Positions 1-11,710 are shown, counted from the stretch's first letter. The stretch: DNA of 64,000 nt from Nephrocerus scutellatus (GCA_947095585.1 OX352764.1:2217001-2281000); one strand, 5' to 3'. Notes: generated by a model from the sequence alone, not told the origin. Made by a program: numbers and translations.

Positions 1-660
1 AAAATTGGTTTTTCTTTGGTTTTTCTTTGGGTTTTTACTTCTGTGCCTGATTTTAATGCCGTGAAGAGCACTTCTTTTGTATACCAGAGAACGACGGAAA
101 TCCGTTTCTTGCTTATGTGGATTTATGATTCGTAATTCTTTTACTCAAAGCAACTTACGTCATCGTTACATTCTCGTATCATATGAACAAGATTTGTCCA
201 TCCTCCATTTGTCCTCAGCACATTGAGTTGAAGCAAAAAACATACAATCCGTATGCCGACAACGCACACACAACCACAAACGTGTAAAATGCGGGAAGCT
301 ATACGAAAATAACGGGCACACAACCGCACGTGTGTAATTTTCCATATAATAATTTGAAGTTCAGCATAAAAAGGCTAGCCATAAAATTCACACCTGGTTT
401 TTCCAATTTAGTGGATAGGAGCTAAAACTTTTGCACTTTTGCCTTATGAAGGAGCGGTCGAATTCCAAGCAAATAAGACCAGTGGAATAGTTCCGATCGA
501 ATAGGAACCATCATATTTTTAGCGTGCTTTAATAACAATTAAGCAACAATAAATTGTAAATACCCGGCGACAGTCTGAAAACTGCACAAAGAAATGTTTG
601 GTTGTGTCCTATGGGACACAGAAATGTATTTTAATGACCGGACCATAGTCTCAAAACATT
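1..660. other. No gene seen; AT-rich unique sequence
   Basis: I see no conserved open frame here. The first 30 bases contain a short T-rich direct repeat (TTTTTCTTTGG twice). The rest is AT-rich sequence without recognisable transposon homology. Confidence 0.5.
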
Positions 661-667
661 GTCAAGT

Positions 668-1215
668 ATCCTTCATATCTGTCATTTCTTGTCTTATAGG
701 CCTTTAGTATTTCTCTTTACTGTCGTGTCTTAACTTCAGGCCTTCAGTATGCGTCCTCACTGTCGTGTAGTGTCTTGTAGGCATTTAAATTCATCTTCAC
801 TGTCGTGTCTTGTCTTGTAGGCCTTCAGAATCCCTCTCGCTCATTGTTGTACCTTAATTGTAGGACTTCAGTACCCATCCTCACTGACATGTCTTGCCTT
901 GTAGGCCTTCATCATCTCTCCTCACTGTCGTGTCTTGTCTTGTAGCCGTTTATAAAGTATCCTCACTGTCGTGTCTTGTCTTGTAGTCCTTCAGAATCCC
1001 TCTCGCTCATTGTTGTGCCTTAATTGTATGCCTTCAGTATCGATCCTCACCCACATGTCTTATCCTATAGGCTTTCAGGATCTCTCCAAACTGTCCCATC
1101 GTATCCCTCCTTCAATATCCCTCCTCACTAACGTGTCTTGTCTTGTAGGCCTTTAGTATCCATCCTCACTGTCGTGTATCATCTTGTAGGCCTTCAAAAA
1201 CCCTCTTGATTATTG
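668..1215. repeat. Degenerate ~41-bp minisatellite with higher-order structure
   Basis: About 13 imperfect units of roughly 40-41 bp follow one another. Each contains a core close to CTCACTGTCGTGTCTTG, then TCTTGTAGGCCTTCAGTAT. A variant unit with CTCTCGCTCATTGTTGT recurs at about 831 and 997 (166 bp apart, four units) and, more diverged, near 1200 (about 200 bp, five units), so there is a higher-order period. Open frames across it are by-products of the repeat. It is not coding as far as I can see. Confidence 0.85.
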
Positions 1216-3508
1216 TTGTTCCTTGTTTCAGAACCTCTTATCAAAGTTTATCACTCCAAATAATGCTTCCAAATGGTAAAAGCTCTTGTGTAAGAGGATG
1301 GTTGTAATGTAACATCTAATGACTGTAGTTGCTTTTTTGCTCTAACTATCGACTGTTCTTATTAAGCTGGCACTCCTGGAAATTTTTCAATCGAAATACT
1401 TTTAACGAGGCAAAAGTATTATTTTTCACTTTCAAGTCTCACTCCTGTCACTCACCCCCACAAACCTTGTCCAATCATATACGACACATAGTGAAGTGTA
1501 AAATAAAAGAATTAAATCGGTGGAAAAATTAAATCCTTTTGTCAAATGTCAAATAACGTCAACAACAACAACAACGTCAACACAAAAATTGCGGTTGTGA
1601 ATAAACAGCATGTATCTGAGACCACAATCCTTGCGACGTACCTAAAGTCGCAACGTCCTCAACAGCAACAACAGAGTTGCATAGAGAGTCACTCGGTTGC
1701 GGTTTCTGCGTTCAGTTTCTTATTCCCGCTATAGTGACTGTCACTAACAATTTTGCAATGAAACACCTTCTGACCAACACGTTAACATCACTTGACCAAA
1801 TTTCAAAAGATGTCATTGGCATGACCGATGAAAATGTGTTTGGAATTATGAGAATCCCTCAGAACATTTGTCCTTCGCGATCAATTAAAATTTTACGGGT
1901 ACTACGTAATTTTACGCGTATCTTTATGAAAAGGCACTCTATTTCTTTTTTTGTAAAATATCGCCCAGTTGTGACTTCAGTGTCGTAAAACAATTCGTAG
2001 CCTTGTGGAAATAAAATGAATCGGACAACTGTTCATAAATAACGACATAAAATGAAAATGGCCAAAAATGTACAGAAAAGAATCACGAATGGATTTTGAG
2101 TGTGTTGGGAGAGGGGTTATAAAAACCGCAATGAAGTTCTTTGTTATTTATTTATGGCACTGAATGGAGAAGCATAACAACATAACATATCTAACCACCA
2201 CGACGAGGTTGGGTAATAAAAAAAATATTACATTCCTTCGTCATAATTTGAAGAAAAAAAAAACTGATTTTAAGTGCAAGTTTTTCAGATTAACTTTAGA
2301 AAACAACTGCGACACTATTTTTATGTACAGTACGACCATGAGTCCGCTTCGATTTATATTAGATACCTTAACGGAGGCTGTACTGTATACCTTTACAGCA
2401 GTTATTTGGTGTCATCGCGATTAAAAGAAGGAAAATTTCTGCTCTCCTGTGATGGGTTTTTGGGAAGCATAACATTACATGAACATCGAAGACATCGAGG
2501 TAAACTTAAGTTGGGTCTGCGACAAAATTGAATTTCCATCTCGATGAAGCAAGAACTAAGCCTTCCCTTAAATAATACCAAGGTATAAGAAGGCCGACAA
2601 AATGCAAATCTTTCTGCGAAGCATAAAATGTTTACTCGAGGATATTTGGTCGGATGCAATGGAAAACGATTCAATGTGTGGACAACTCAGGCAACACATT
2701 GTGTATGTGGTCAAGAAACATAAGGCTCCAGCATTTTGTTCTCGTCTATCAAACAGACAGAGAGGCAATCCAAACGAAGAAGCAGATCCTCTTGAAGGCT
2801 TCGAGGCATTTCAATATTTAACTTAAACCAATGCCAGCACAATTTTGTATTTGTCGTCCATTCGGCCAGAACCTAATGGGTGGACAAATGAATTTCGAAT
2901 TTGGAATATTTTATTCGATCCTTTCGACAATATTTGCTCTTTGAGAGTGAGTTGTGCCAAACTGACAGTGCACTTGGCATACACCGCAGTCACCGTATGT
3001 TGCTGGTAAGGATATTTTTGTATTTTTCTTCTAAACTAAGCCATTGAAGTATTCTCTGTAGTCTCTGTATATTGACTGAGGGGCAGGAGGCAGGAGGCCA
3101 CTTCCCTACAAAGCGAACTCCTCGTATCTCTATCCTATCGCCGCTCACAGACAAAGTCGAAGAAGACAAATATTTTTGGAACAAGGAATCACATCGAAAC
3201 AGAGTGTAGAGCTGTACTTCAATTTAAGCTTTTCATCCTGACAGTTGCTTTGAAACTTTGTGCTACGAGAATTTCTCGCTCGAGTGGAAAATTCATGTTG
3301 GATTTCATTTTTCACCAACAACAAAACTATTCGGTTGTCATGTCTGCTCATTGAATTGTTGATCAAATATCGTTCACTTTGCGGAATGATTGCAAAACAT
3401 CGAAAATGATAAATGAGAACATAAACTCTTAGCACAAAATAAAGGGCGAAAACTCAACTAATCCATGCTGGTTTTAGAAATTTGGTTATCCTGCAAGTTA
3501 GAATATCA
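1216..3508. other. No gene recognised
   Basis: Several open frames of 60-103 codons overlap here on both strands (for example around 1677-1988 and 2164-2826), but none has a recognisable motif or a plausible splice context. A short AAC trinucleotide run lies near 1560-1580. I see nothing else to annotate. Confidence 0.4.
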
Positions 3509-4738
3509 TCACAAAGTTTTACCTGATTTTCGGATTAAAGTTGGCTTGAAATTATTAAGGATAATATAATGTATGTATGTCCTCCTTTTTGAGTTCATTA
3601 AATGGCACAACTGCGCTTTAAGTGCTGCCTGACTATCTGAAAAGATATATATTTTAGCGACTTTAATTCCCTTATTAAGGTTTATCCCAGCGCAGATCCC
3701 AATGGCATGGAGTTCCGCCTGGAAAACCAGCTCCAAATCCATTTTCCATCTTCGATCAATCTGTGAAGCAGACCAGACCTCTAGCGTGTAGTGCCGGAAC
3801 ACCATTGCACCAGTTTACCTGGTCCAATATTTCTACCTCAAATTTCCTTCCAAAACAGTGCTCCCTGACCATAATTTTGGGGATAGTCAACCTTTGTTTG
3901 TACCTTTATTCTAGTTGCAGATTAATAGCGCATCTAACAGTCGTCTTCCTTATGAAGATTGCCAGGGGTGAAAGCATTTCAACAGCTTCCAATGCTGTCA
4001 TATGGCAAGTGCGGATGGCACCTGTTATACCTAGACAGGCAGCTTTTTGTAGCTTTTGATGCCTAGTTACCCTTGTACGTTCAAGAACTTCCGGCAACCA
4101 AACGATGGTACGATGGATAATAGGTCTCACCATCATTGTGTACATCCAATATACCATTTTAGGATTTAGACCCCAAGCTCTGCCGCAGAGGCGTCTACTG
4201 GCACACCAAGGTGCTAGTGGCGCTTTCGAAGGCGAATTTGACATGATGAGAATGACATGAGATATTTAACCTCACTGGAATAATCGAACGCGGTGCATTT
4301 GATGAAGATAAGTCCCAAATCTTCAAAGGCACTAGAACGCTTTTGCAAGGAATGATGGATATAGTCCTTCTCTGCTGCACCATTCTAAACAGAGTACCTT
4401 GTAAGACTCTAGTGATAGTCGTGCAGTGCTTACTACCAATAAAAATTGCCAAATTGTCAGCATAACCACTGGCAATGTATCCTGATATGTGAAGTTCGAC
4501 TACGAACTTTTCAATGACTAGCGAACATAAAAGGGGAGAAAATACTTCTCCTTGGGGACATCCCTTAACTGCAGTCACGAACACAGGCTCTTCGCCGGAG
4601 GAGGAAATGTTATTACGACTTTCAAGCATGACCTTTATCCAATGATTAATCGAGTGTTCAATACCCCTGCTTCTGATTGCCCTTGCAATCTTCCTAAATG
4701 GAAGGGTCCTACAATCTAATGCCATTTCCGAAAGACGA
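3509..4738 (-). mobile_element. LOA/R1-type LINE fragment: RT core, thumb and RNase H
   Basis: On the minus strand this reads as the C-terminal half of a non-LTR retrotransposon polyprotein. From 4725 to 4195 comes the RT core: GCPQGEVFSPLLC (motif usually GCPQGGVLSPLLW), then GYADNLAIFIG, where the catalytic YADD has become YADN. From 4244 to 3906 comes the thumb, with WGLNPKMVYWMYTMMVRPII and ACLGITGAIRT followed by LEAVEMLSPL. From 3805 to 3509 comes an RNase H piece with AELHAIGICAG and IFSDSQAALKA. The three pieces lie in different frames, so it is broken. RT plus RNase H with this thumb is typical of the LOA/R1/Jockey side of the LINE tree; the exact clade is an inference. The 5' part is missing, and the copy ends beside the SINE at 4739. 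Confidence 0.85.
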
Positions 4739-4882
4739 TAAGCTTTTGTGACTCTTGGACGTTAGTCAGACATTCGTGGGAGGTAGGACCCTGATAAAGT
4801 TTGTTGGTTTTTATGGGATTCGATCCTCGAACCTACTGGTCAAAAGTCCAACACACACTAACCCCTAGAGTCACGGCGCCCA
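4739..4882 (-). mobile_element. tRNA-derived SINE, copy 1
   Basis: Read on the minus strand from 4882, the element begins TGGGCGCCGTGACTCTAGG and continues GGGTTAGTGTG, resembling a tRNA box A and D-arm. Next come an anticodon-arm-like TTGG...CCAG hairpin and a box-B-like ATCGAATCCC. The body then shares GGTCCYACCTCYC and CCGAGAG/CCAAGAG blocks with the copy at 5231-5457. Polymerase III SINEs carry such tRNA heads. It lies at the junction between a minus-strand LOA-type LINE and a plus-strand RTE-like LINE. I could not find a convincing target-site duplication. The left end is approximate. Confidence 0.65.
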
Positions 4883-4904
4883 CAAACCTTATAGAACAGT
4901 AAAA

Positions 4905-6165
4905 GTATAACCGTAAAATAAAAGAAGCAGCCTATGATGGCTCTAAATGTCATGTGCTGCATAGGAGAAAGCTATCAGAGGAATTCGAGTCCCTAAGTGG
5001 GCTACGACAAGGTTGCATTCTATCGCCGATACTTTTTTGATGGTGATTAGCGATCTGCTTTGCGCAGCTTTATCTTCTGGAAACGGAGGAATCCGTTGAA
5101 CTCTTACATCTCAACTCAAACATCTGGACTACGCTGACGATGTTTGTTTACTCGCACACAGGATTATGGAGCTGCACTAAATGACAACAAATGTGGACAG
5201 GGAGGCAAATGTTGCTGGTTTGATTATTAAATAATATACGGAACGACAGACCGTTGCAGTCCAAGGCCTGCCTGGACACAAATGGAAGAGACCTACAATT
5301 TAAGGCCGGATGCGAACGGCGAATTGAGCTTTCCGTGACAATTTATTTACTCTCGGAACGTTTGTCACCCATTAGCGAGAGGTGGGACCCCGTGAAAAAT
5401 ACTTTCGTGGTACTGGGATTCGAACCACGAATCACTGCACAGTAGCAACGGCGCCCAGTTTGATAATTAATTCTGCCAAAACCCAAGTCATCAACCTCGG
5501 CACTAACTCAGTAACTCAAGTTAACATTGCTGGACAGTCGGTAGAGAGAGTAGAGAGTTCCCAATATCTTAGGAGTATTGTTTCGATCCAAGGTGGAACC
5601 GAACAGGACATTGTCAACCGAATCGGCAAAGCAAAATCAGTGTTTGGAATGATGTCCATGATATGGTGAAGCAATGCGATCAGCGTGAACACCAAGCTGC
5701 GACTGATCCGTTCAAATGTTGAATCTGTGCTGTTGTATGGGTGCATCACTTGGAAGGTGACCGCTACTATCACAAAAAGATTACAAACGTTTGTAAATAG
5801 GTGCTTACGGAACATCTTAACGGTTTTCTGGCCTAACCGTATCACTTATGAACATCTTTACCAGAGAACAGGTCAGGAACCAATAGGCACAACCATTCAA
5901 CGACGGAAGTGGTAGTGGTTTGGTCATACACTCCGAAAAGGCGACAATTCCATAGCAAACTAGGCAATGCAATGGAATCCGTTATCTTAGGTTGGTAGAA
6001 GAACGGGTCGTCCGAGAAATATATGGTGCAGAACAGTTGGAAAGAAGTCACGGCAATTGGGGAAGAGTTGGAGAGAGCTGAAGCTCATTGCCAGGAACCG
6101 CACGCGATTGCGCGTAGGCGTACTAGATGCCCTAGGATCTACAAGGGGATACTGGACATAAGTAA
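4905..6165 (+). mobile_element. RTE-like LINE family B, RT and C-terminal domain, split by a SINE
   Basis: The plus strand encodes YDGSKCHVLH, LSGLRQGCILSPILF and LDYADDVCLLAH near 4930-5160, the B-D motifs of a reverse transcriptase with intact YADD letters. After the inserted SINE (5231-5457) it resumes with INSAKTQVINLG, YLRSIVSIQGGTEQDI, KLRLIRSNVESVLLYG, then RRKW.WFGHTLRKG, WNP and GRRTGRPRN up to about 6150. This C-terminal domain recurs in three other copies in the window. At least four stop codons and frameshifts interrupt it, and it lacks endonuclease and the RT N-terminus (5' truncation). RTE-like assignment is from overall motif style, not a search. Confidence 0.85.
5231..5457 (-). 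mobile_element. tRNA-derived SINE, copy 2, with 13-bp target-site duplication
   Basis: The insert is 227 bp. On the minus strand it starts TGGGCGCCGTTGCTACTG and has a perfect box B, GGTTCGAATCCC, about 30 bases in, followed by a body related to the copy at 4739-4882. Its AT-rich 3' end lies at 5231. The flanks are GTTTGATTATTAA (5218-5230) and GTTTGATAATTAA (5458-5470), 13 bp with one mismatch. The LINE reading is continuous across them. This is what LINE-driven target-primed insertion produces. It is too long and too far from a cloverleaf to be a tRNA gene. Confidence 0.8.
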
Positions 6166-6960
6166 AATAAGTTATAAGTTAAAACAACATTTATTGATTC
6201 TGAGGCGGGACGAAGTTCGCCGTGTCAGTTATTTTATTATATAAGGATAGTTCCGAACGTGGGAACATTTGCTGGAAGATATGCGTCTTTCTCGCTATAA
6301 TCTTCGTCTAGTTGTTGGTTTTTTTGGCTGTAATTTGGCAATTTTATATTTCAAGTTTTTGCATCTTGGTTACCTTTATCAATGTTGTAACCCTCGCCAC
6401 TGCCGTATCCTGATGTATATCACGTCATTCATTCAATTTACACAAAGCTTTAACGCATAACAAGTAGCATTAATGGCTTTTCAGCTTGTTCCTTTGTTTC
6501 ACTTTAGAATATCACCAATACACACGCATGTGACATACATCCCACACACACATAAATCCCTTGACTCATTCCCGCTGGCTATAACAACTACTGCGGTCTT
6601 AGTTGTTAGCCAATTCAAGAGGAAAATCGTTGTTTACGGATGTCAATCCGATTCCAGTTTTGTGTGTGTCTTTCTTGTTCTTATTCTTCTTCTTCTGTTA
6701 TTTATATCGTTGTGACATCAATAGTATCTATACACACAGATACTTACACACTTCATAAATTCCATACTTATTCTGCTGTGCCAATTGATTTAATAGAATC
6801 CATCGTACACCGAGATTGTCAGTGGGGGAGGGAGAGGAAACCCGATAGGATAAAAGGATATAAGGTTATAGTTAAACTCCTTTCCGCCGTACGGAACATT
6901 TATCTGACATTTCAATTAAATTTCCACCAATTGCATTGTTTGTCGTGATGTCAATGCGAG

Positions 6961-6990
6961 TGTGTGTGTGTGTGTGTGTGTGTGAGTGTG
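6961..6990. repeat. (TG)n microsatellite
   Basis: Twelve uninterrupted TG dinucleotides are followed by an interrupted GAGTGTGAG tail. Confidence 0.95.
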
Positions 6991-7685
6991 AGTATCAGTC
7001 TTTACGTGTGTCAAAGATATCAGTATGAAATGCGGTTCAAGTGGTTATGAGACAAATGCAATTAATCCTTACCCCTGGGCGTAATATCTTGCTTTTTAAT
7101 AAGTACACATAAAGTTTTGTCAAAAGCAGCAGATTCGGCCTGAATGCATGCGTTTAACAAAGTGTCACTTTGTTATTAATTATTCGATTGTTTGTCATGT
7201 CAGACGAGTACAAGCAATAGGCTTATATTCTGCCAAATGGAAGCTCTGATTCATTTATTGAAAATTTTGCCAAAAGATAATCCATCTATTACTTCAGATG
7301 TAAATAATAAACTAAGAAGCAGCAAACACAGAGCATAATCTTTGCTTGGAAGTTCGTATGGAGCACAAAGTCCTTTAGGCGACCAATCAACGTCATTTCA
7401 CAAAGTCAAGCTTTATTATGTCCTTGAATATCACCACTCCTATCCTCTCCATTGTCGTTTGAGTTACGACATACTTCCATTAAGATCCTGTGCGATTGTG
7501 CAACACAACATACGAGCGTAGGTAGCAACCCAACCAGCGAACCTTTGTTACAGCTATTCTCTTCCTCCTCTTCGTCTTCTGTGGAACGGCACAAAGTGCA
7601 GGTTAATATATTCTGTCAAGTTAACAACAAGGACGATAAAAATCATAACTAACATGCAATCTTGATGGCCAATTTCATTTACTAC

Positions 7686-7703
7686 CTGTCGAGCGCTCGA
7701 CAG
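7686..7703. other. 18-bp perfect palindrome
   Basis: CTGTCGAGCGCTCGACAG is its own reverse complement. It may be a dimeric protein binding site or chance; nothing around it decides this. Confidence 0.5.
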
Positions 7704-9439
7704 CTCAAAATGACCAAATTAACGAACACCTGCAGTCGCTTTGGTTGGTGGCCAGGACCAGAGGATGGCTGTGGTTCTTCACGACCAGCGAACAATAGTA
7801 GACCATGTTTAAGCTTTTTGTTCCTTTTAACTCTAAAGGACACACACACATCCTGCTGCAAATTGAACGGAGATTTGTGGTAGAGCGGCAAGCAGGCAGA
7901 GGTGAACGCTGCAATAATGGGTTATGTAAAGTGGGGAACCGGCTCACATCTACATACAAAGTATGCACATGTGCAGCAGTTGGAACTCGTAGTAATAAAT
8001 AGCCCAACTGAAAGCTCATGTGAGACAAGGATCTATGAATTCATTAAAGAATTTCCCGCTTTTCCGTTGCGCCAAGAGTACCGGAGCTCGGCTATTAATT
8101 AAAAACTTAAACACTCCTTCAGATTCCTGCTGTTTCGTAGCGGCACAAACATAAGGAATGGCACACACAAGCACAAAGCCACACAAGGTGCATTTATGTC
8201 CTTGCCATGCCATATGAACTCTCGCAGTCAGCTTGGCAAGAAATTCATTTCCCAGAAACAAGCATGAGCGTCATCACATCGTGTCCTGGTGGTACACCTG
8301 AAGATAAGGCGGCACGACGGCGGCCAAACTGCATTAGCATTTTTCACTGTAAACAATATTGTGTCAGCAGTGGCGGCAACTCGTCGCGTTTTAGGCGATG
8401 AGGTAAGAGCGTCGGAAGAAGAACTCGCGAGGCTTTCTGCTGTTGGCTGCAATAGAAAGTATGCTGCAAATTTGCGTAAGACTTTCAAGAACTGCACACA
8501 AAGAGGACTGTTAAGGCCTACAACCATTTCAGCAATCAACAATCACCAATACGCCCTCACTTTGTATTACGGACAGTGAAATCGGCGCACGGAATCAGCT
8601 GACTTATTGCAGTTTTCTTGAGAAATTGAAATTTTATTTTTTGCATTTCACATGCAGGTTTGCTTTTCCAGGTAGGGGTTTTTCCGTTTTGCTAACCTGT
8701 TTCGCAAAATAAAAATACCATCTGTAGCCAGACGAAAGCATTTACTTTTAATTAATTAGAATTAATTTCTTATTTAATAATATTGTTACGAAAAAGCTTT
8801 TATTGCACTGCACATACTCGTATATAAGAATAATCATTGTATTGAATTGTACAACAGTAAAAAAAACATTGCATATCTATAGGCTCAGTAATATTGCTGT
8901 GAACTTGTGTATAAAATTATGTGGAGTTAAGATATACATATATAAGGGTACATATTATAGGTGGTTCGAATAGAATACAGTAGAGAAGATTAAAACCTCC
9001 TCGAAAATGTCGATTTTGAATAAATTCAGCAACTTTTTCTTAGTAAGTTATGCTATTAATTGGAATTCAAGCAAAGTACTTGGAACGTTGAAAAATTGTA
9101 TTACGAAAAGTAGTTAGTAGTAGATGAACAGAGTGCTATCATAAAAAAGCATAAGCATTAGCCTGAATCGCACGGTACAAAAATGGGCACTGAATTAGAA
9201 GCACTTACAAAAGCATACTTTTAGGCTGTAAGAATTATTAGATTATTTATTTATTATATATTTATTTTATTATATTTAGATTATTTTCAAGTTTAAATCA
9301 TTATGTACTGGTCAAATGTAGTCATGATTGCACATGGAGTTTATTTTTAGAAGATGATATGAGTATGGCTAGTTGTAAAGAAGGGAAGTTACCGCAATGT
9401 TCTGGTCTTTTCTCGATATTCCTGTCTATAAGATAGAAA

Positions 9440-9905
9440 GTTTCTGGAAACTGTTCAATGCACGCCGTTTTGAACCAGGAGTTCAGTTCTTATTTGGAAT
9501 TGAACCAGAGCAGTTGAAGAGATGCCAGCTAATTGTTTCCCCTTGACGAGTACCAAAGTAAATGATTCAACTCTTGCAAGTACAGGCGGCGACAACGCCC
9601 TATCTGGTAGCGTAGAGCTAGCTGCGAAATGTGAAGCAAGCAGTCTGGCCTTGTCTATAGAGCTAATAGTTGAAATGTCATTCTGAATGAGCCTTGGAAT
9701 TAAAGACGAGGCAGTTTTGCCTGATGCCAAACTCTGGCAAATAACTTGGCAATATCAAACGCTAAAACTTTTCTTTCATCAAATTGTCGAATATACTGGT
9801 TCAAATTTTCGATGAGAAATGTGATCAAATCACGATTAGAACGTTGCCCGTTGAACGTTCAATGTATTTTATAAGCTGACGGTTAGAAAGAACTTAGAGA
9901 GAAAT
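9440..9905 (-). mobile_element. CR1/Jockey-like LINE family D, rearranged fragment
   Basis: On the minus strand, RSNRDLITFLIENLNQ and then VLAFDIAKLFARVWHQAKLP (about 9850-9725) match the RT motif usually seen as DISKAFDRVWH. The first catalytic aspartate lies in AFDIAK. Directly downstream and in another frame comes SSIDKARLLASHFAASSTLPD (about 9670-9600), which in this family normally lies upstream of the RT. The order is therefore reversed, so two pieces have been joined. It is a dead fragment. Confidence 0.6.
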
Positions 9906-10224
9906 GAATTATGTACGAAGAGAGACATTACGGTTCGACTTTTGTATATACATACATAAAATGTCTTTTCAAGCGACCATTGAGGTAAGTGACTGTTTCC
10001 TACGCTATAGCTTACCCTCAAAAGTAGGCATTATCCACAATAGTGTGTTAACATAGAACATACTATTGTTATTTACTGCAGTCTCAGCGAACACACATTC
10101 CCATAGTAGTTTTGCATTGCGCATGAGCAGTTTAGCAGAAAATTAGTGTACGTTACTCGCTTTCCACTTTCCACACCACTTTCCTAGCTCGTTATGTAAT
10201 ATACAATTTCCAATCTCTCGGCAA
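9906..10224. other. No feature seen
   Basis: This is AT-rich unique sequence between two LINE fragments, with no recognisable motif. Confidence 0.4.
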
Positions 10225-11095
10225 GAATCTAGAAGATAATGATGGATAGACAGGGGGATGTTCCATCGCCAATCCTCTTGCTGCTGGCGATGGACAGGGC
10301 ATTCAATGGAGACCGTTTGAAAGGCTCAATCTTAGACTATGCCAATGACATATGCCTCCTGGCTAATAACATCAGTGGAATGAACGGGATGTGCCAAACA
10401 CTGAAAGTGAAGGGAGAGTCCAGTAGTCTAAGAATAAACAGAAAAAAGACAAAAATAATGCTCACAGGCCGCTCCACACAGCAGCGTATTATTATACAGG
10501 AGACGCCAGTGGAAGAAGTCGAACAGTTTAACTACCTTGGCAGTATTGTTTCTGAAAATGGCGGTACGGATCTGGACGTAAAAAGTAGAATTAATAAAGC
10601 TCGTGCAGCCTTTGGTACTCTGACTCCAATTTGGAAATCCAGTCAAATCTCTTTACGCACTAAGTTGAGATTCTTCGAATCCAATGTCAAATCCGTGCTG
10701 TTATACGCCTGCGAAACCTGAAAAGTCACGTCTAGTATTTCGAGGAAATTGCAAGCTTTTGTGAATCGCTGTCTACGAGGAATTGTGGCGTAGGACAAGT
10801 CAAGAGCAGCTGGACGTCAATATAAGAAAGCGTAAATGGCAATGGATAGGTCACACACTGAGAAAACCAAGCGACGAAATTGCAAATCAGTCCTTTGAAT
10901 GGAATCCACAGGGTGCACGGCGGGTTGGAATCAACTGTCTTAACAGAAGCAGAATCCCAGAGAAGGACGTGGCCACAGCTAAAACACCTTGCTGCAGACC
11001 GTGATTGGATGGAGGATGGAGACGTTTTGTTGACGCCCTATGCCCCAACCGGGGTTACAAGACACGATGATGATGAATGATGGGTAGAACAGCTT
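10225..11095 (+). mobile_element. RTE-like LINE family B, 3' half
   Basis: The open frame at 10239-10721 reads RQGDVPSPILLLLAMD, LDYANDICLLAN, KTKIMLTG, EQFNYLGSIVSENGGTD and KSVLLYACET, the RT palm and thumb. The catalytic YADD is YAND here. After a stop and a small deletion, 10783-11060 gives RKRKWQWIGHTLRKP and FEWNPQGARRVG. The 3' end carries GATGATGATGAATGATG (about 11067-11085), a short repeat tail typical of RTE elements. It is 5'-truncated near RT motif B and inactive. Confidence 0.85.
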
Positions 11096-11484
11096 ACGGA
11101 ATGGTAATGCCGGCTTCGTATAACACCTCTCTTCAAAACTAATGGGGAACATTATATGTGCATTTGTAGTAGTATGAGAGTTACATAGAGTGTTCAAACT
11201 CGGAGGTACAGGCGAAGGGAACGCAGAGTCTGGAAGCTCGGAGCTACTTACTATATAATACGTAGTGAGCAGATTGAGCTGACAGCTGGAATATCATTAC
11301 AAGTAATAGGTAGCTTTACTCCAAATCCCTTCGACAAATATATGCACTAGACTCAATTCAGCTATCATAGACGAAAGGTACTGATACCTACTAGATCGAC
11401 CTACATCGACAAACGCCACACAGCCCTTAATTGTTTGGTAATCATTGCCAAAATATCTGTTTTTAAGGGCCGGCCTATTTAAAA
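11096..11484. other. No feature seen
   Basis: This is unique sequence between the LINE at 10.2-11.1 kb and the CpG-rich repeat. No recognisable open frame. Confidence 0.4.
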
Positions 11485-11710
11485 GTATATCCTTTTTTGC
11501 ACGCATCACATGCGTCACATGCGACACGCGGCAAACGCGCGATATCAAAATGAACCCTTGACATTGAGCTGCTCACAACATATCAGCCCTCTAAGTCGTG
11601 CGAAAGGTGGTTAAAAAGGACCTCAAAAAACGATAAAATGGCGGCATTTTCATTTCATTTTCACACTCGCCACATGCGAAATGCGACACACGCCCCGAGC
11701 GGATCAAGTC
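11485..11710 (-). repeat. CpG-rich dispersed repeat related to the array at 40.8-41.4 kb
   Basis: The reverse complement of 11561-11616 contains ACCACCTTTCGCACG, then TTAGAGGGCTGATATGTTGTGA. It matches the array units at 40.8-41.4 kb (ACCACCATTTTCCACACG, then CTAGAGAGTTGATATTTTGTGA). Both sites continue into runs of CGCGTGTGNCGCATGTGATGCG-like words. A second partial unit covers 11641-11710. No coding capacity is visible. Confidence 0.65.

Larger units (their letters stand above)
6166..9439. other. No gene recognised; unique sequence
   Basis: There are no recognisable protein motifs on either strand. A TG run (6961-6990) and an 18-bp palindrome (7686-7703) are listed separately. A frame at 8289-8579 ends near a good-looking splice donor at 8403 but is not recognisable. 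Confidence 0.4.

Noticed and set aside
668..1215. Could the regularly spaced repeat be a CRISPR array?
   Set aside because: Units are contiguous and diverged with no unique spacers; the genome is eukaryotic.
5400..5460. Possible tRNA gene with perfect box B
   Set aside because: No cloverleaf, no proper acceptor stem; the box belongs to a SINE with a body and target-site duplication.
8264..8402. Possible exon between an acceptor (TTTCCCAG at 8249-8256) and a donor (GATGAG/GTAAGA at 8403)
   Set aside because: The sites look good, but the translated sequence is not recognisable and no partner exon is seen; kept only as a note.
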